Shown here: piece after piece, positions 26,446-35,487 of the stretch
Layout: every line of letters starts with the position of its first letter
Position numbering within the stretch: position 1 is the first letter of the stretch
Assembly: GCA_017644425.1 (NCBI GenBank)
Contig: JAEPLN010000001.1
Coordinates: forward strand, 682,001-746,000
DNA from: Prochlorococcus marinus CUG1433
GTDB lineage: Bacteria > Cyanobacteriota > Cyanobacteriia > PCC-6307 > Cyanobiaceae
DNA length: 64,000 bases
Direction of reading: 5' to 3'
Notes under the pieces: model-generated
What the model saw: only the letters and a program-made list of their open reading frames with translations
What the model was told of the DNA's origin: nothing
The model's database searches: none
Program-made: the position numbers and the translations under genes

Positions 26446-27615
26446 ATGAATGTACAGAAGGGGGTATTTAAAAATCTTTATAAAAACTTGATTACCCCTG
26501 TATTAAAAAAAGACTCTGGAATTGATGCAGAATACTTAACAAATTTATCTCTTAGCCTCCTATCATTCAGTTCAAGAAAATATAATTGGCCTGTAGTTGC
26601 TTCTATCTTAAAAAATCTAAATAAAGAATTTTCTGTAGTTGATAAAAGATTAACTCAGAACATATGTGGAATAAATTTTTGTAATCCAATTGGTTTAGCT
26701 GCGGGTTTTGACAAAAATGGAAATGCCGCAAATATATGGAAAGATTTTGGTTTTGGATTTGCTGAACTTGGAACAGTAACTAAATTTGCTCAAGATGGAA
26801 ATCCCAAACCAAGGTTATTTAGATTAGCTGAAGAAGAGGCAGCATTAAATAGAATGGGTTTCAATAACAATGGTGCTGAAAATCTAGTTAAAAACTTTGC
26901 TGAACAAGGAATTGAGTTTAAAAAAAATAGAAAGAATATTTGTTTAGGGATAAATTTTGGTAAGTCTAAAATTACAGATTTATCTCGAGCAAAAGATGAC
27001 TATTTAACTTCTCTAAAATTATTAATTCCATATTGTGATTATGCAGCAATAAACGTAAGTTCTCCAAATACTGAAGGACTAAGAAAGTTACAAGATCCAA
27101 TTCTTCTAAAAGAACTTATTAAAGAAATTAAAAAGTTACCCAGTTGTCCACCATTATTTGTCAAAATTGCACCAGATCTAAGCTTTAAAGATATTGAAGA
27201 TATTTGCCAATTAATAATCGAGGAAAACATCGATGGAATAATTGCTACTAACACCAGCATAGATAGATTAGGTCTTGAAAATAGAAAGATCATGCAAACT
27301 GGATTATTACTTTCTGAAGAGAAAGGAGGATTAAGTGGAAGGCCTCTACAAAAAAAAGCAAATCAAATAATAAAACATATTCATAATATTGACAAAAAGA
27401 TTATTTTAATTGGCGTTGGTGGAATAGATAGTCCTGAGTCAGCATGGGAAAGAATTTGTTCTGGAGCATCATTAATTCAAATTTATACAGGATGGATATA
27501 TAAGGGTCCACAATTAGTACCCGATATACTTCAAGGAATTATAAAGCAACTAAATATCCATAAATTATCAAATATAAAAGAGGCCGTTGGATCAGATCTA
27601 AAATGGATTGAGTAA
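26446..27615 (+). CDS. pyrD: Dihydroorotate dehydrogenase (quinone), class 2
   Basis: The 389-aa flavoenzyme oxidises dihydroorotate to orotate in pyrimidine synthesis and passes electrons to membrane quinone. Class 2 features are the N-terminal amphipathic membrane-binding extension (about 1-60), NPIGLAAGFDKNGN, NVSSPNTEGLR with the catalytic serine, the FMN-binding ATNTS segment, and GVGGI and GASLIQIYTG near the end. It follows rnhA by 6 bp and precedes the aminotransferase by 16 bp, so the three are likely co-transcribed. Confidence 0.96.
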   Translation: MNVQKGVFKNLYKNLITPVLKKDSGIDAEYLTNLSLSLLSFSSRKYNWPVVASILKNLNKEFSVVDKRLTQNICGINFCNPIGLAAGFDKNGNAANIWKDFGFGFAELGTVTKFAQDGNPKPRLFRLAEEEAALNRMGFNNNGAENLVKNFAEQGIEFKKNRKNICLGINFGKSKITDLSRAKDDYLTSLKLLIPYCDYAAINVSSPNTEGLRKLQDPILLKELIKEIKKLPSCPPLFVKIAPDLSFKDIEDICQLIIEENIDGIIATNTSIDRLGLENRKIMQTGLLLSEEKGGLSGRPLQKKANQIIKHIHNIDKKIILIGVGGIDSPESAWERICSGASLIQIYTGWIYKGPQLVPDILQGIIKQLNIHKLSNIKEAVGSDLKWIE

Positions 27616-27631
27616 AAAAAGAAAATGAATA

Positions 27632-28756
27632 ATGAATAAACCGGAACCTAATGATTACAAAATACTAACCATGCAATCATCAAACCTAAAACATGGAGGA
27701 AACGTATATGCAAAAGCAAAGAAATTAAATTTATTACCCTCTGAAATTATTGACGCAAGCGCCTCATTAGTACCATTTGATCCTCCTCAGATACTAATAG
27801 ATTCATTAAATGAGGAAATTAAGAATCTTGGATTTAGATATTACCCTGAGAGAAACTTAAGTGATTTGAGAGAAATAATTGGTAAATTTCATAGGATAAA
27901 TCCAGACAATATATTGACTGGTAATGGAGCTTCTGAATTAATAACCTGGGCAGGTTACGAAGCATCCAAATTTGGAATAAGTTGTATTCCTTCTCCATCC
28001 TTTGTTGATTATGAAAGATCTTTAAATTGTTGGAATAGCAATTTAATACATTGCGAATTACCAAAAAACTGGAATGATATTTTTCCTCAATCATTTCCGC
28101 TTCATCCAAAAGGTGATGTTATTTGGATAACAAATCCACATAACCCTACCGGCCAATTATGGGAAAAGAATTCATTGGAGGAAGTTGTGAAAAAATATAA
28201 ATTAGTTATCTGTGATGAAGCTTTCTTATCGATAACACCTAATGGAGAGAAAGAATCTTTAATACCATTAACCCAAAGATTTGATAATTTATTAGTCTTG
28301 AGAAGCTTGACCAAAATCTTCAATATTCCTGGCCTTAGATTAGGTTACGTTATTGGCTCATCGAAAAAACTTAAACAATGGGAAATAAAGAGAGATCCTT
28401 GGCCTTTAAATTCCTTTGCTATTAAAGCCGGAATTGATCTACTAAGTAATAAGAAATTCTATGAACAGTGGACAAAACAGATTCATAGCTGGATAAATGT
28501 TGAAAAAAAGAGAGTATTTAGAAAATTATCAAAAATAGAGAACCTTAAAGTTCATAACTCTTCAACCAACTTTTTTTTAATAGAAAGTAAAACATCCTTG
28601 TCGCCAAATATAAAATACTTAGAAAATAAGGGGATATTGCTTAGAGAATGTACTTCATTTAAATTTCTCGACGAGAAGTGGGCAAGAATAAGCTTGCAGA
28701 ATAGGAAAAATAACACTCTTTTATGTAAAGAAATTCAGAATTCCTTTAGAAAATAA
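27632..28756 (+). CDS. cobD: PLP-dependent aminotransferase, CobC/CobD-like (threonine-phosphate decarboxylase type)
   Basis: The 374-aa fold-type I PLP protein begins, after a short tail, with KHGGNVYAKAKKL, the HGGN motif typical of L-threonine-O-3-phosphate decarboxylases that supply the aminopropanol linker of cobamides. ITNPHNPTGQLW, CDEAFLS and the PLP lysine in RSLTKIFNIPGLRLGY are present. Prochlorococcus makes a cobamide, so this role is reasonable, but a histidinol-phosphate-type aminotransferase is the alternative. ATG 27632 is used; a second ATG at 27674 (MQSSNLKHGGN) would give a more family-like N-terminus. Its end overlaps murG, from the other strand, by 22 bp. Confidence 0.78.
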   Translation: MNKPEPNDYKILTMQSSNLKHGGNVYAKAKKLNLLPSEIIDASASLVPFDPPQILIDSLNEEIKNLGFRYYPERNLSDLREIIGKFHRINPDNILTGNGASELITWAGYEASKFGISCIPSPSFVDYERSLNCWNSNLIHCELPKNWNDIFPQSFPLHPKGDVIWITNPHNPTGQLWEKNSLEEVVKKYKLVICDEAFLSITPNGEKESLIPLTQRFDNLLVLRSLTKIFNIPGLRLGYVIGSSKKLKQWEIKRDPWPLNSFAIKAGIDLLSNKKFYEQWTKQIHSWINVEKKRVFRKLSKIENLKVHNSSTNFFLIESKTSLSPNIKYLENKGILLRECTSFKFLDEKWARISLQNRKNNTLLCKEIQNSFRK

Positions 28757-29826
28757 TTAATAAATTTTTTAATCTCATTTTTAGATTTAATTTTATTATT
28801 ATTTTCCATATTCCTCTTCATGAGATCTAATATTTCATAATGATTTTTGCCCTTTTTTGATTTTATTTTAAAAATTCTTTCTAGAGTTTCTTCAAAAACT
28901 TCTTTAGAAATTTTATTTTGATTGATTAAAACTGAACCTCCACTTTCAGCGAGAATCATCGCATTTTTCTCCTGATGATTATTTTTAGAATCTGGATATG
29001 GAATTAAAATAGAAGGTTTTTCGGCCTCTATTAGTTCATTGATTGTTCCTGCACCGGATCTTGATATTACAAGATCACAGTTTTGAATTAAAGCTGCTAT
29101 TTCATTAGTAAATTTCTTTTGAATATAATTTTTGGAGTTTTTTACATCAAAAGATTGTTGATTAGATTCCCCAATAATATGAACTATCCGAAACTGTTTT
29201 TTTAATAAAAATTCCAGAGATTCGTTAAGAATTTGATTTATAGCTTTTGCTCCTTGACTACCTCCCATAACAATCAAAAGAGGTCCTTTTCCTTCTGGAA
29301 CCCATTCTGGCAAAGGATTAGATTTATAGAATTGTTCTCTTAAAGGGGTTCCAGTGAAAATAGTTTTACAATTTCTTAAATAAGGATTTGTATTCTTAAA
29401 TCCTAGAAGAACATAGTTACACAAAAAACCAAAATATTTCGTGACCATTCCTGGAATTAAATTTGATTCATGAATAATGACAGGTATCCTCAGAAATTTT
29501 GAAGCAACAATAGTGGGTGCAGAGATATAACCTCCAGTCGTAAAAACCAAGTTAATTTTTTTTTCTTTTAAGATCCTAATTATTTGGAAAGTTGACATTA
29601 AAATTTCTATATATTGATAAAACAGAAAAATGTTTTTTCTTGGTGTTTTTATACTCAAAGTCTTCAAATTATATTTTTTGGGAATTAAATTGGCATCAAG
29701 TCTTTGGTTAACACCCAACCAATGTATATTCCACTTATCTTCTACGTCTTTAGAGACTGCTAACGCTGGAAAAATATGCCCCCCTGTCCCACTGGCTGCG
29801 ACTAGTAAATTATTTTTTTTAGACAT
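28735..29826 (-). CDS. murG: MurG, lipid II-forming GlcNAc transferase
   Basis: The 363-aa GT-B glycosyltransferase adds GlcNAc to lipid I at the inner face of the plasma membrane. The N-terminal glycine loop GTGGHIFPALAV (about 14-25), a second glycine loop GGSQGAKAIN, and the donor-site segment SRSGAGTINELIEAEKPSILIPYP are clear. The length is normal. Its last 22 bases overlap the end of the cobD-like gene on the opposite strand. It diverges from the secreted hypothetical gene by 32 bp. Confidence 0.96.
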   Translation of the reverse strand: MSKKNNLLVAASGTGGHIFPALAVSKDVEDKWNIHWLGVNQRLDANLIPKKYNLKTLSIKTPRKNIFLFYQYIEILMSTFQIIRILKEKKINLVFTTGGYISAPTIVASKFLRIPVIIHESNLIPGMVTKYFGFLCNYVLLGFKNTNPYLRNCKTIFTGTPLREQFYKSNPLPEWVPEGKGPLLIVMGGSQGAKAINQILNESLEFLLKKQFRIVHIIGESNQQSFDVKNSKNYIQKKFTNEIAALIQNCDLVISRSGAGTINELIEAEKPSILIPYPDSKNNHQEKNAMILAESGGSVLINQNKISKEVFEETLERIFKIKSKKGKNHYEILDLMKRNMENNNKIKSKNEIKKFINYFLKEF

Positions 29827-29858
29827 AAAAACTTAAATTAGTAGAATAAAAACAATAA

Positions 29859-30593
29859 ATGATAAATATGTTTAATTTAAACTTTTTCAGAAATAGAGGT
29901 TTCCCTCTCTACTTATTTATTTATCTCATTATTCCCTATTCAGCAATAACGCAAACTTTAGAAGTTGATTTTATAAGAAATCTAGAAAACTCCTTAAATG
30001 CGAGAGATTTTGAGTTTATTAAAAAAAATTTTAGAAATGATGAAAGCCATTATATACCAAAACAATTTTCTAAGATTATTAATGATTTCCCTGACAGCAA
30101 ATGGAAGATCAAAAGATTAAAATCTAATATTCCAAATAAAGATATTTTGCGAATAAAAGTTTCTGGAAGAAAAATAGTTAATGGAGAAATATATATACTC
30201 GAATCAAATTTTGATTATTTATTTTCAATCTTGAATGGAAAAATAAATGAAGGAATTATCAAAAATTTATTCACATTAATAAGAAATGATGATAATAAGA
30301 TAGATATTAGTTTCAAAATTCCTGATAGAGTTCTTACTGGTTCTAAATACGATATCGATATAATTTTAAATAAGCCTCTTGAAGAAGTGATTATTGCTGG
30401 AGCTATAAAACCTCATCAAGTAAATTCATTTTTTGAACAGGAAATATTATTGGAACCATTAGCATCTGGGGGAATTTTTAAAATTACAAGGGCTCCATCA
30501 AAACCAGGGATACAAATTTGGTCAGGAATCATAGCTCATCCCAAGGGAATGATTACTTTCACAAAGAGTATTGATATAGTTGATGAGATTTAG
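29859..30593 (+). CDS. Hypothetical exported or membrane-anchored protein, 244 aa
   Basis: The frame opens with a basic N-terminus and a hydrophobic segment (about 13-32, YLFIYLIIPYSAIT), typical of a signal peptide or anchor, followed by a soluble domain. The later half has alternating hydrophobic strands (DRVLTGSKYDIDIILNKPLEEVIIAGA; GGIFKITRAPSKPGIQIWSG), suggesting a beta-rich fold. There are no cysteines and no enzyme motif I can name. It lies between murG and pgk, diverging from the first and abutting the second tail to tail with a 1-bp gap. A cell-envelope role is only a guess from the signal and location. A second in-frame ATG lies 6 bases after the first. Confidence 0.75.
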   Translation: MINMFNLNFFRNRGFPLYLFIYLIIPYSAITQTLEVDFIRNLENSLNARDFEFIKKNFRNDESHYIPKQFSKIINDFPDSKWKIKRLKSNIPNKDILRIKVSGRKIVNGEIYILESNFDYLFSILNGKINEGIIKNLFTLIRNDDNKIDISFKIPDRVLTGSKYDIDIILNKPLEEVIIAGAIKPHQVNSFFEQEILLEPLASGGIFKITRAPSKPGIQIWSGIIAHPKGMITFTKSIDIVDEI

Positions 30594-30594
30594 C

Positions 30595-31803
30595 CTAAGC
30601 GTCGTTTAAAGCAGATACACCAGGTAAGGTTTTACCCTCCAAAAGTTCCAAACTAGCCCCACCACCAGTAGATATATGAGACATTTTCTTAGCTAACCCT
30701 GCCTTTTCAACTGCTGCTACTGAATCTCCACCACCAATTATTGTGCAAACTTCAGAAAAAGCACTTAAGTCTGCAAGAGTCGTAGCTATTGCATTTGTAC
30801 CTTTTGCAAATTTATCAAATTCAAAGACTCCCATCGGGCCATTCCAAATTATTGTCTTACATTCTGCAAGAGCATTCTGAAAAACCTTAATGGAATCTGG
30901 ACCAATATCTAAACCCATCCAATCCCCACTAATTGAATCTATTTGAGATATTTTACTTTCAGCGTCAGGTGAAAATTCACTAGCTAAAACGACATCAGTG
31001 GGTAATAATAATTCGACTCCTTTGGCTTTTGCTTTTGCTTCTAAATCTTTGGCGAGCTCTAGTTTATCTTCTTCTACAAGGCTCTTCCCAACATCTAGAC
31101 CTCTAGCTTTATAAAATGTAAAAATCATGCCGCCACCAATCATAATTTTGTCACACTTATCTAGTAAAGAATCAAGCACACCTATTTTGCTACTAACCTT
31201 TGATCCTCCAACTATTGCTGCCAATGGACGGTTTGGGGAATCTATTGCGCCTTGTAAATATTTCAATTCTTTTTCTAAAAGGAATCCAGCTACCGATGGA
31301 CTTAAATAATTCGTAACACCCTGAGTTGAAGCATGAGCTCTATGAGCAGCACCGAAAGCATCATTTACATACATATCTGCATGAGATGCTAATTTTTTAG
31401 CAAACTCCAAGTCGTTCTTTTCCTCTTCACCAAAAAAACGAACATTTTCAAGTAAAAGAACATCTCCATTAGATAAGCTATTTGATTGTGCAATTGCTTC
31501 ATCACCAATACAACTGTTAGTAAGAGCAACATTTTGCCCCAACAATTCACTTAATCTTGCTGCTACTGGAGTTAATCTCATTTTTTCATTTACCTGACCT
31601 TTTGGTCTACCAAAATGAGCAGCTAAAATAACTTTTGCAGAATGATTAATAAGATATTCAATCGTTGGGATCGCTGCACGGATACGCGTATCGTCAGTTA
31701 TTTGACCATCTTCATTTAATGGAACATTAAAATCTACCCTTACAAGAACTTTTTTTCCTTCTAAATGTGTCTTATCAAGACTGGAAAGAGATAACTTTGA
31801 CAT
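30595..31803 (-). CDS. pgk: Phosphoglycerate kinase
   Basis: The 402-aa enzyme of the Calvin cycle and glycolysis transfers phosphate between ATP and 3-phosphoglycerate. Conserved elements are [13 protein letters not shown] (about 21-33), [22 protein letters not shown], the hinge region, and the nucleotide site [13 protein letters not shown] with the terminal [14 protein letters not shown]. The length is standard. It faces rbgA across a 215-bp divergent intergenic region and ends 1 bp from the preceding plus-strand gene. Confidence 0.98.
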   Translation of the reverse strand: MSKLSLSSLDKTHLEGKKVLVRVDFNVPLNEDGQITDDTRIRAAIPTIEYLINHSAKVILAAHFGRPKGQVNEKMRLTPVAARLSELLGQNVALTNSCIGDEAIAQSNSLSNGDVLLLENVRFFGEEEKNDLEFAKKLASHADMYVNDAFGAAHRAHASTQGVTNYLSPSVAGFLLEKELKYLQGAIDSPNRPLAAIVGGSKVSSKIGVLDSLLDKCDKIMIGGGMIFTFYKARGLDVGKSLVEEDKLELAKDLEAKAKAKGVELLLPTDVVLASEFSPDAESKISQIDSISGDWMGLDIGPDSIKVFQNALAECKTIIWNGPMGVFEFDKFAKGTNAIATTLADLSAFSEVCTIIGGGDSVAAVEKAGLAKKMSHISTGGGASLELLEGKTLPGVSALNDA

Positions 31804-31936
31804 TAAACAAGCTTATTTTTTAATCTTAAGACCCTAACGTTAATTTGGGCTTATTGGGTTAAAAAGTAGTTACTGTTACCTATGCCTTAATAAATTTTAA
31901 GAATTAACGATTATAAAAATTTTTAGTTATTAAATT

Positions 31937-31942
31937 TATACT
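31937..31942 (+). promoter_or_regulatory. Possible -10 element upstream of rbgA
   Basis: TATACT lies in the pgk/rbgA divergent gap, 77 bp before the rbgA GTG. No convincing -35 is seen, and nothing else is recognisable in 31804-32018. Confidence 0.3.
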
Positions 31943-32018
31943 AAACTTAAGGTGTAAATACTTTTGAAACTTATAAAAAAAATTAAAAGGAATACAAAAT
32001 TTTATTTGATTTATTGAA

Positions 32019-32891
32019 GTGGACATACCCAAAATTCAATGGTATCCAGGCCATATCGCAAAAGCAGAAAAAAAATTATCTGAAGTTATTAATAAAGTAG
32101 ATTTAGTTATAGAAGTTAGAGATGCAAGAATTCCTTTATCAACAGGACATCCACACTTAAATAAATGGATTAATAATAAAAAACATATTCTTGTTATTAA
32201 CAGATCAGACATGATCTCCCCTGACACCATAACTAATTGGAATAAATGGTTTAACGATAAAGATCAATATCCACATTGGTGTGATGCTAAACAAGGTATT
32301 GGTATTAAAGAAATTTGTAAGTCTGCCAAAGAATCTAGGACATCAATTGACGATAGAAGACTTTCTAGAGGAATGCTAATTAGGCCAATTAGAGCCCTTA
32401 CACTTGGTTTCCCAAACGTAGGTAAGTCAGCATTAATTAATAGAATTGCAAAAAAAAGAGTTGTAGATAGTGCTAGGAAAGCAGGGGTGACTCGTAATTT
32501 AAGATGGATAAAATTAGAAGGTGGTATCGATCTACTAGATGCTCCTGGCGTCATACCTCCAAATTTAGAAGATCAAAAATCAGCACTTCATCTTGCATTA
32601 TGTGACGATATTGGAGAAGCTGCTTATGAAGTTGAGAGCGTCGCAATTGAATTTATCAAGATTATATCCACACTAAACAAAGATAAAAATGCGAATATCT
32701 CAGTAAAAAAAATATCAAATAGATATGGAGTTGATATTACAAAAGGCTTTAAGAGTCCTTCTGATTGGATCAATGAAGCAGCTATAAAACATACCTCAGG
32801 TGATAAAAGAAGAATGTCTCATAGATTATTGGAAGATTATAGAAATCAAATGCTTGGTAAAATTGCTTTAGAAGTCCCACAATGGAATTAA
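32019..32891 (+). CDS. rbgA: Ribosome biogenesis GTPase RbgA/YlqF
   Basis: The 290-aa GTPase has circularly permuted G motifs. A guanine-specificity motif NRSDM comes first (residues about 66-70), then GFPNVGKSALI as the P-loop and DAPGVIPP as switch II. This order defines the YlqF/RbgA family, which assists late 50S assembly. NRSD replaces the usual NKxD, a mild variant. The start is GTG at 32019 (MDIPKIQWYPGHIAKAEK), matching the family's usual QWYPGHM N-terminus. It overlaps the downstream pseudouridine synthase gene by 10 bp, so the pair is translationally coupled. Confidence 0.94.
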   Translation: MDIPKIQWYPGHIAKAEKKLSEVINKVDLVIEVRDARIPLSTGHPHLNKWINNKKHILVINRSDMISPDTITNWNKWFNDKDQYPHWCDAKQGIGIKEICKSAKESRTSIDDRRLSRGMLIRPIRALTLGFPNVGKSALINRIAKKRVVDSARKAGVTRNLRWIKLEGGIDLLDAPGVIPPNLEDQKSALHLALCDDIGEAAYEVESVAIEFIKIISTLNKDKNANISVKKISNRYGVDITKGFKSPSDWINEAAIKHTSGDKRRMSHRLLEDYRNQMLGKIALEVPQWN

Positions 32892-33841
32892 ATAATAAAA
32901 ATTCTTTCGGTATTGGAGAGGGTGAACTTATAGAAATTATTTATGAGCTACCTCTTCCTATGAGACTAGACAGATGGTTGGTAAGTAAAAGGCCAGAACA
33001 AAGTAGAGCAAGAATTCAAAATTTTATCAATTCAGGATTAGTACTTGTAAATTATAAGACTGCAAAAGCAAAGACGCCATTAAAAAATGGCGACAATATT
33101 CAAATCTGGATGCCTCCTCCAGAACCTCTTGTATATTTGAAACCTGAAAAAATGGATTTAGAAATCCTTTTTGAGGACGAGCACATCATAGTAATAAATA
33201 AACAATCAGGACTAATTGTTCATCCAGCCCCTGGACACAAATCAGGAACTCTAGTCAATGGATTACTTTTTCACTGTAATGATCTTCCTGGAATTAATGG
33301 GAAACTAAGGCCTGGTATTGTTCACAGATTAGATAAAGATACTTCCGGATGTATGGTGGTAGCAAAAAGCCAAGAAGCATTGGTAAATCTCCAGAAACAA
33401 ATAAAAGAAAAAATAGCTTCGCGCGAATATATTGCAGTAATTCATGGAGCACCTAATTCTGAAGAAGGCCAAATAGTAGGGCACATTGGTAGAGATAAAT
33501 TCAATAGATTGAAATATAAAGTAGTTGAAGCAGCTTCAGGAAGATATGCCTGCACTTATTGGAAAGTAAAAGAAAGATTAGGTAATTACTCATTAATGAA
33601 TTTCAAATTAGATACTGGTCGAACGCATCAAATAAGAGTTCATTGTGCTCACATTAATCATCCTATTGTGGGTGATCCTTTATATGGAAGATGCAAAAAA
33701 CTTCCTTGTAAATTAGAGGGCCAAGCATTACACGCTTTTAAGCTTGGCCTTATACATCCAATCAATGGCAAAGAAATGATATTTGAAGCAGAATTACCAT
33801 TAGATTTTCAAAAATTACTAAAAGTTCTTAAATCTAAATAA
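32882..33841 (+). CDS. rluD: RluD-family 23S rRNA pseudouridine synthase
   Basis: The 319-aa protein has an N-terminal S4 RNA-binding domain (MRLDRWLVSKRPEQSRARIQNFINSG, about 27-52) and the RluA-type catalytic domain with HRLDKDTSG, whose aspartate is the nucleophile, and TGRTHQIRVH. RluD makes pseudouridines in helix 69 of 23S rRNA; RluC-type specificity cannot be excluded. It overlaps rbgA by 10 bp, giving a small ribosome-maturation unit. Its 3' end overlaps the ABC ATPase gene on the other strand by 8 bp. Confidence 0.9.
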   Translation: MELNNKNSFGIGEGELIEIIYELPLPMRLDRWLVSKRPEQSRARIQNFINSGLVLVNYKTAKAKTPLKNGDNIQIWMPPPEPLVYLKPEKMDLEILFEDEHIIVINKQSGLIVHPAPGHKSGTLVNGLLFHCNDLPGINGKLRPGIVHRLDKDTSGCMVVAKSQEALVNLQKQIKEKIASREYIAVIHGAPNSEEGQIVGHIGRDKFNRLKYKVVEAASGRYACTYWKVKERLGNYSLMNFKLDTGRTHQIRVHCAHINHPIVGDPLYGRCKKLPCKLEGQALHAFKLGLIHPINGKEMIFEAELPLDFQKLLKVLKSK

Positions 33842-35432
33842 GATTTAAAGAAGAATTTAAAAGAGATTTTGTATAGGTATTTTTAGTTTCGGTGAATATT
33901 GTAGAACTTTCTCCTTCATCAACTATCTTTCCGCGATTCATTACTAGCAACCTATTACAAAATCTTTTAGCAATACCTAAATCATGAGTAATAAAGATAA
34001 TGGTTAAATCCATTTTTTCTTGCAAGACTCTTAGTAATTCAAGAATTTCTATTTTTACTGAAGCATCTAACATATTAACGCTCTCATCACAAATCAAAAT
34101 TTTTGGTTTCAACAATAGTGCTCTGGCTAATGAAATTCTTTGCAACTGACCACCAGATAATTGGCTAGGAAAAGAATTAAGAAAATCATTCGTTAGTGGG
34201 AGATTTAAATTTCTCAACATAAATTTTATTTCCTTCTCAATTTTTCTTTTATCTGAAATTTTTTGAATAAGAAAAATATCTTCCAAAAGATTTTTAATTT
34301 TCATTTTTGGATTCAAACTTGAAAAAGGATCTTGAAAAATAATTTGTATGAAATTGTTCTTTGTGTAAGATTTATTTTTTTTCGATAAATGATTTTTTTC
34401 ATAAATTTTTATTTCACCACCTCTTACTTTAATAAGTCCAATTAAAGCCCTACATAATGTACTTTTTCCACTTCCTGAAGAACCAACTATACCAAGAGTC
34501 TCATTTTTATATAATTTAAAACTTACTTCATTTAAAGCCTTATTCCATTTATTCCAAAAGATTGAAGAATTTATTTTATACCAATGTCTTAAGTTATTAA
34601 CCTCTAAAACAACTTCATTTATAACGTAGTTTTTAGTATTTGGTTCAAAAACTATATTCGAAGCATTTACTAACTTAATACCAATATCAGACTTTGGTGA
34701 TCGAAGAATGTCTGATATATTTCCATTTTCAACAATTGAACCTTTATCAATAATTGCGATTTTCTTGCACCACTTTGCCGCAAGATTAATATCATGACTA
34801 ATTAGAATTAAAGTAGTTTCAAATGTGTTACATAAGTGAATTATTTCTTTCATAATTTCAAAACTTGTTATGGAATCAAGGCTTGTCGTAGGTTCATCAG
34901 CTATTAATAATCTTGGTTTTAAGGCAAGAGCCATTGCTATAGAAACTCTTTGTCTCATTCCACCACTAAATTGATGTGGGAAAGAATCAAGTAAACTTTC
35001 TTCAATTCCGACTTTTTGAAAAACTTCTTTAACTAATTTTTTAATATGCAACGATGATTTAGTTTGATCATGAGTTTTAAATAATTCGAATAAATGATCC
35101 CCAACTTTCATTAGTGGATTAAGTTTTTTTATGGAATCTTGATAGATAAATCCAAAATTATTTCTTCTAAATAATTGAGCTTCGTTCTTATTTATTTTTC
35201 TAGGATCTAAACATGAAATTGATATATGGCCTTGAGAAGTTGCTTGTTCAGGCAACATATTTACCAATGTTTTTGCAAGAGTAGTCTTTCCGCACCCAGA
35301 AGGGCCAATAATAGCTAAATGATCCCCTCTATCTATATCTAGATTAATATTTTTGATTATAGGGCTCTTCTTTAAACTATATTTAACAGTAAGATTTTTA
35401 ACTGTAAGAATCTTTTCTTTTTTTATTTCCAT
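33834..35432 (-). CDS. Fused two-domain ABC transporter ATPase (dipeptide/nickel-type DppD-DppF fusion)
   Basis: Read from ATG 35432 the protein is 532 aa with two complete ABC cassettes. Cassette 1 has Walker A GPSGCGKTT (about 40-48), signature FSGGMRQR and Walker B LLIADEP. Cassette 2 has GSSGSGKST, signature LSGGQLQR and Walker B ILICDES. Such fusions energise oligopeptide, nickel or glutathione importers (GsiA/YejF type). No permease or binding protein is adjacent, so the partner must be elsewhere and the substrate is unknown. The open frame extends to 35540, but that would overlap the relA/spoT start and begin with an un-ABC-like tail. MEIKKEKILTVKNLTVKYS is the natural start. Confidence 0.87.
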   Translation of the reverse strand: MEIKKEKILTVKNLTVKYSLKKSPIIKNINLDIDRGDHLAIIGPSGCGKTTLAKTLVNMLPEQATSQGHISISCLDPRKINKNEAQLFRRNNFGFIYQDSIKKLNPLMKVGDHLFELFKTHDQTKSSLHIKKLVKEVFQKVGIEESLLDSFPHQFSGGMRQRVSIAMALALKPRLLIADEPTTSLDSITSFEIMKEIIHLCNTFETTLILISHDINLAAKWCKKIAIIDKGSIVENGNISDILRSPKSDIGIKLVNASNIVFEPNTKNYVINEVVLEVNNLRHWYKINSSIFWNKWNKALNEVSFKLYKNETLGIVGSSGSGKSTLCRALIGLIKVRGGEIKIYEKNHLSKKNKSYTKNNFIQIIFQDPFSSLNPKMKIKNLLEDIFLIQKISDKRKIEKEIKFMLRNLNLPLTNDFLNSFPSQLSGGQLQRISLARALLLKPKILICDESVNMLDASVKIEILELLRVLQEKMDLTIIFITHDLGIAKRFCNRLLVMNRGKIVDEGESSTIFTETKNTYTKSLLNSSLNLI

Positions 35433-35487
35433 GATTTTATAGCAAATTTTTCTAGTCCTAAATAAAATAAATCTAAAGCAATATAAA

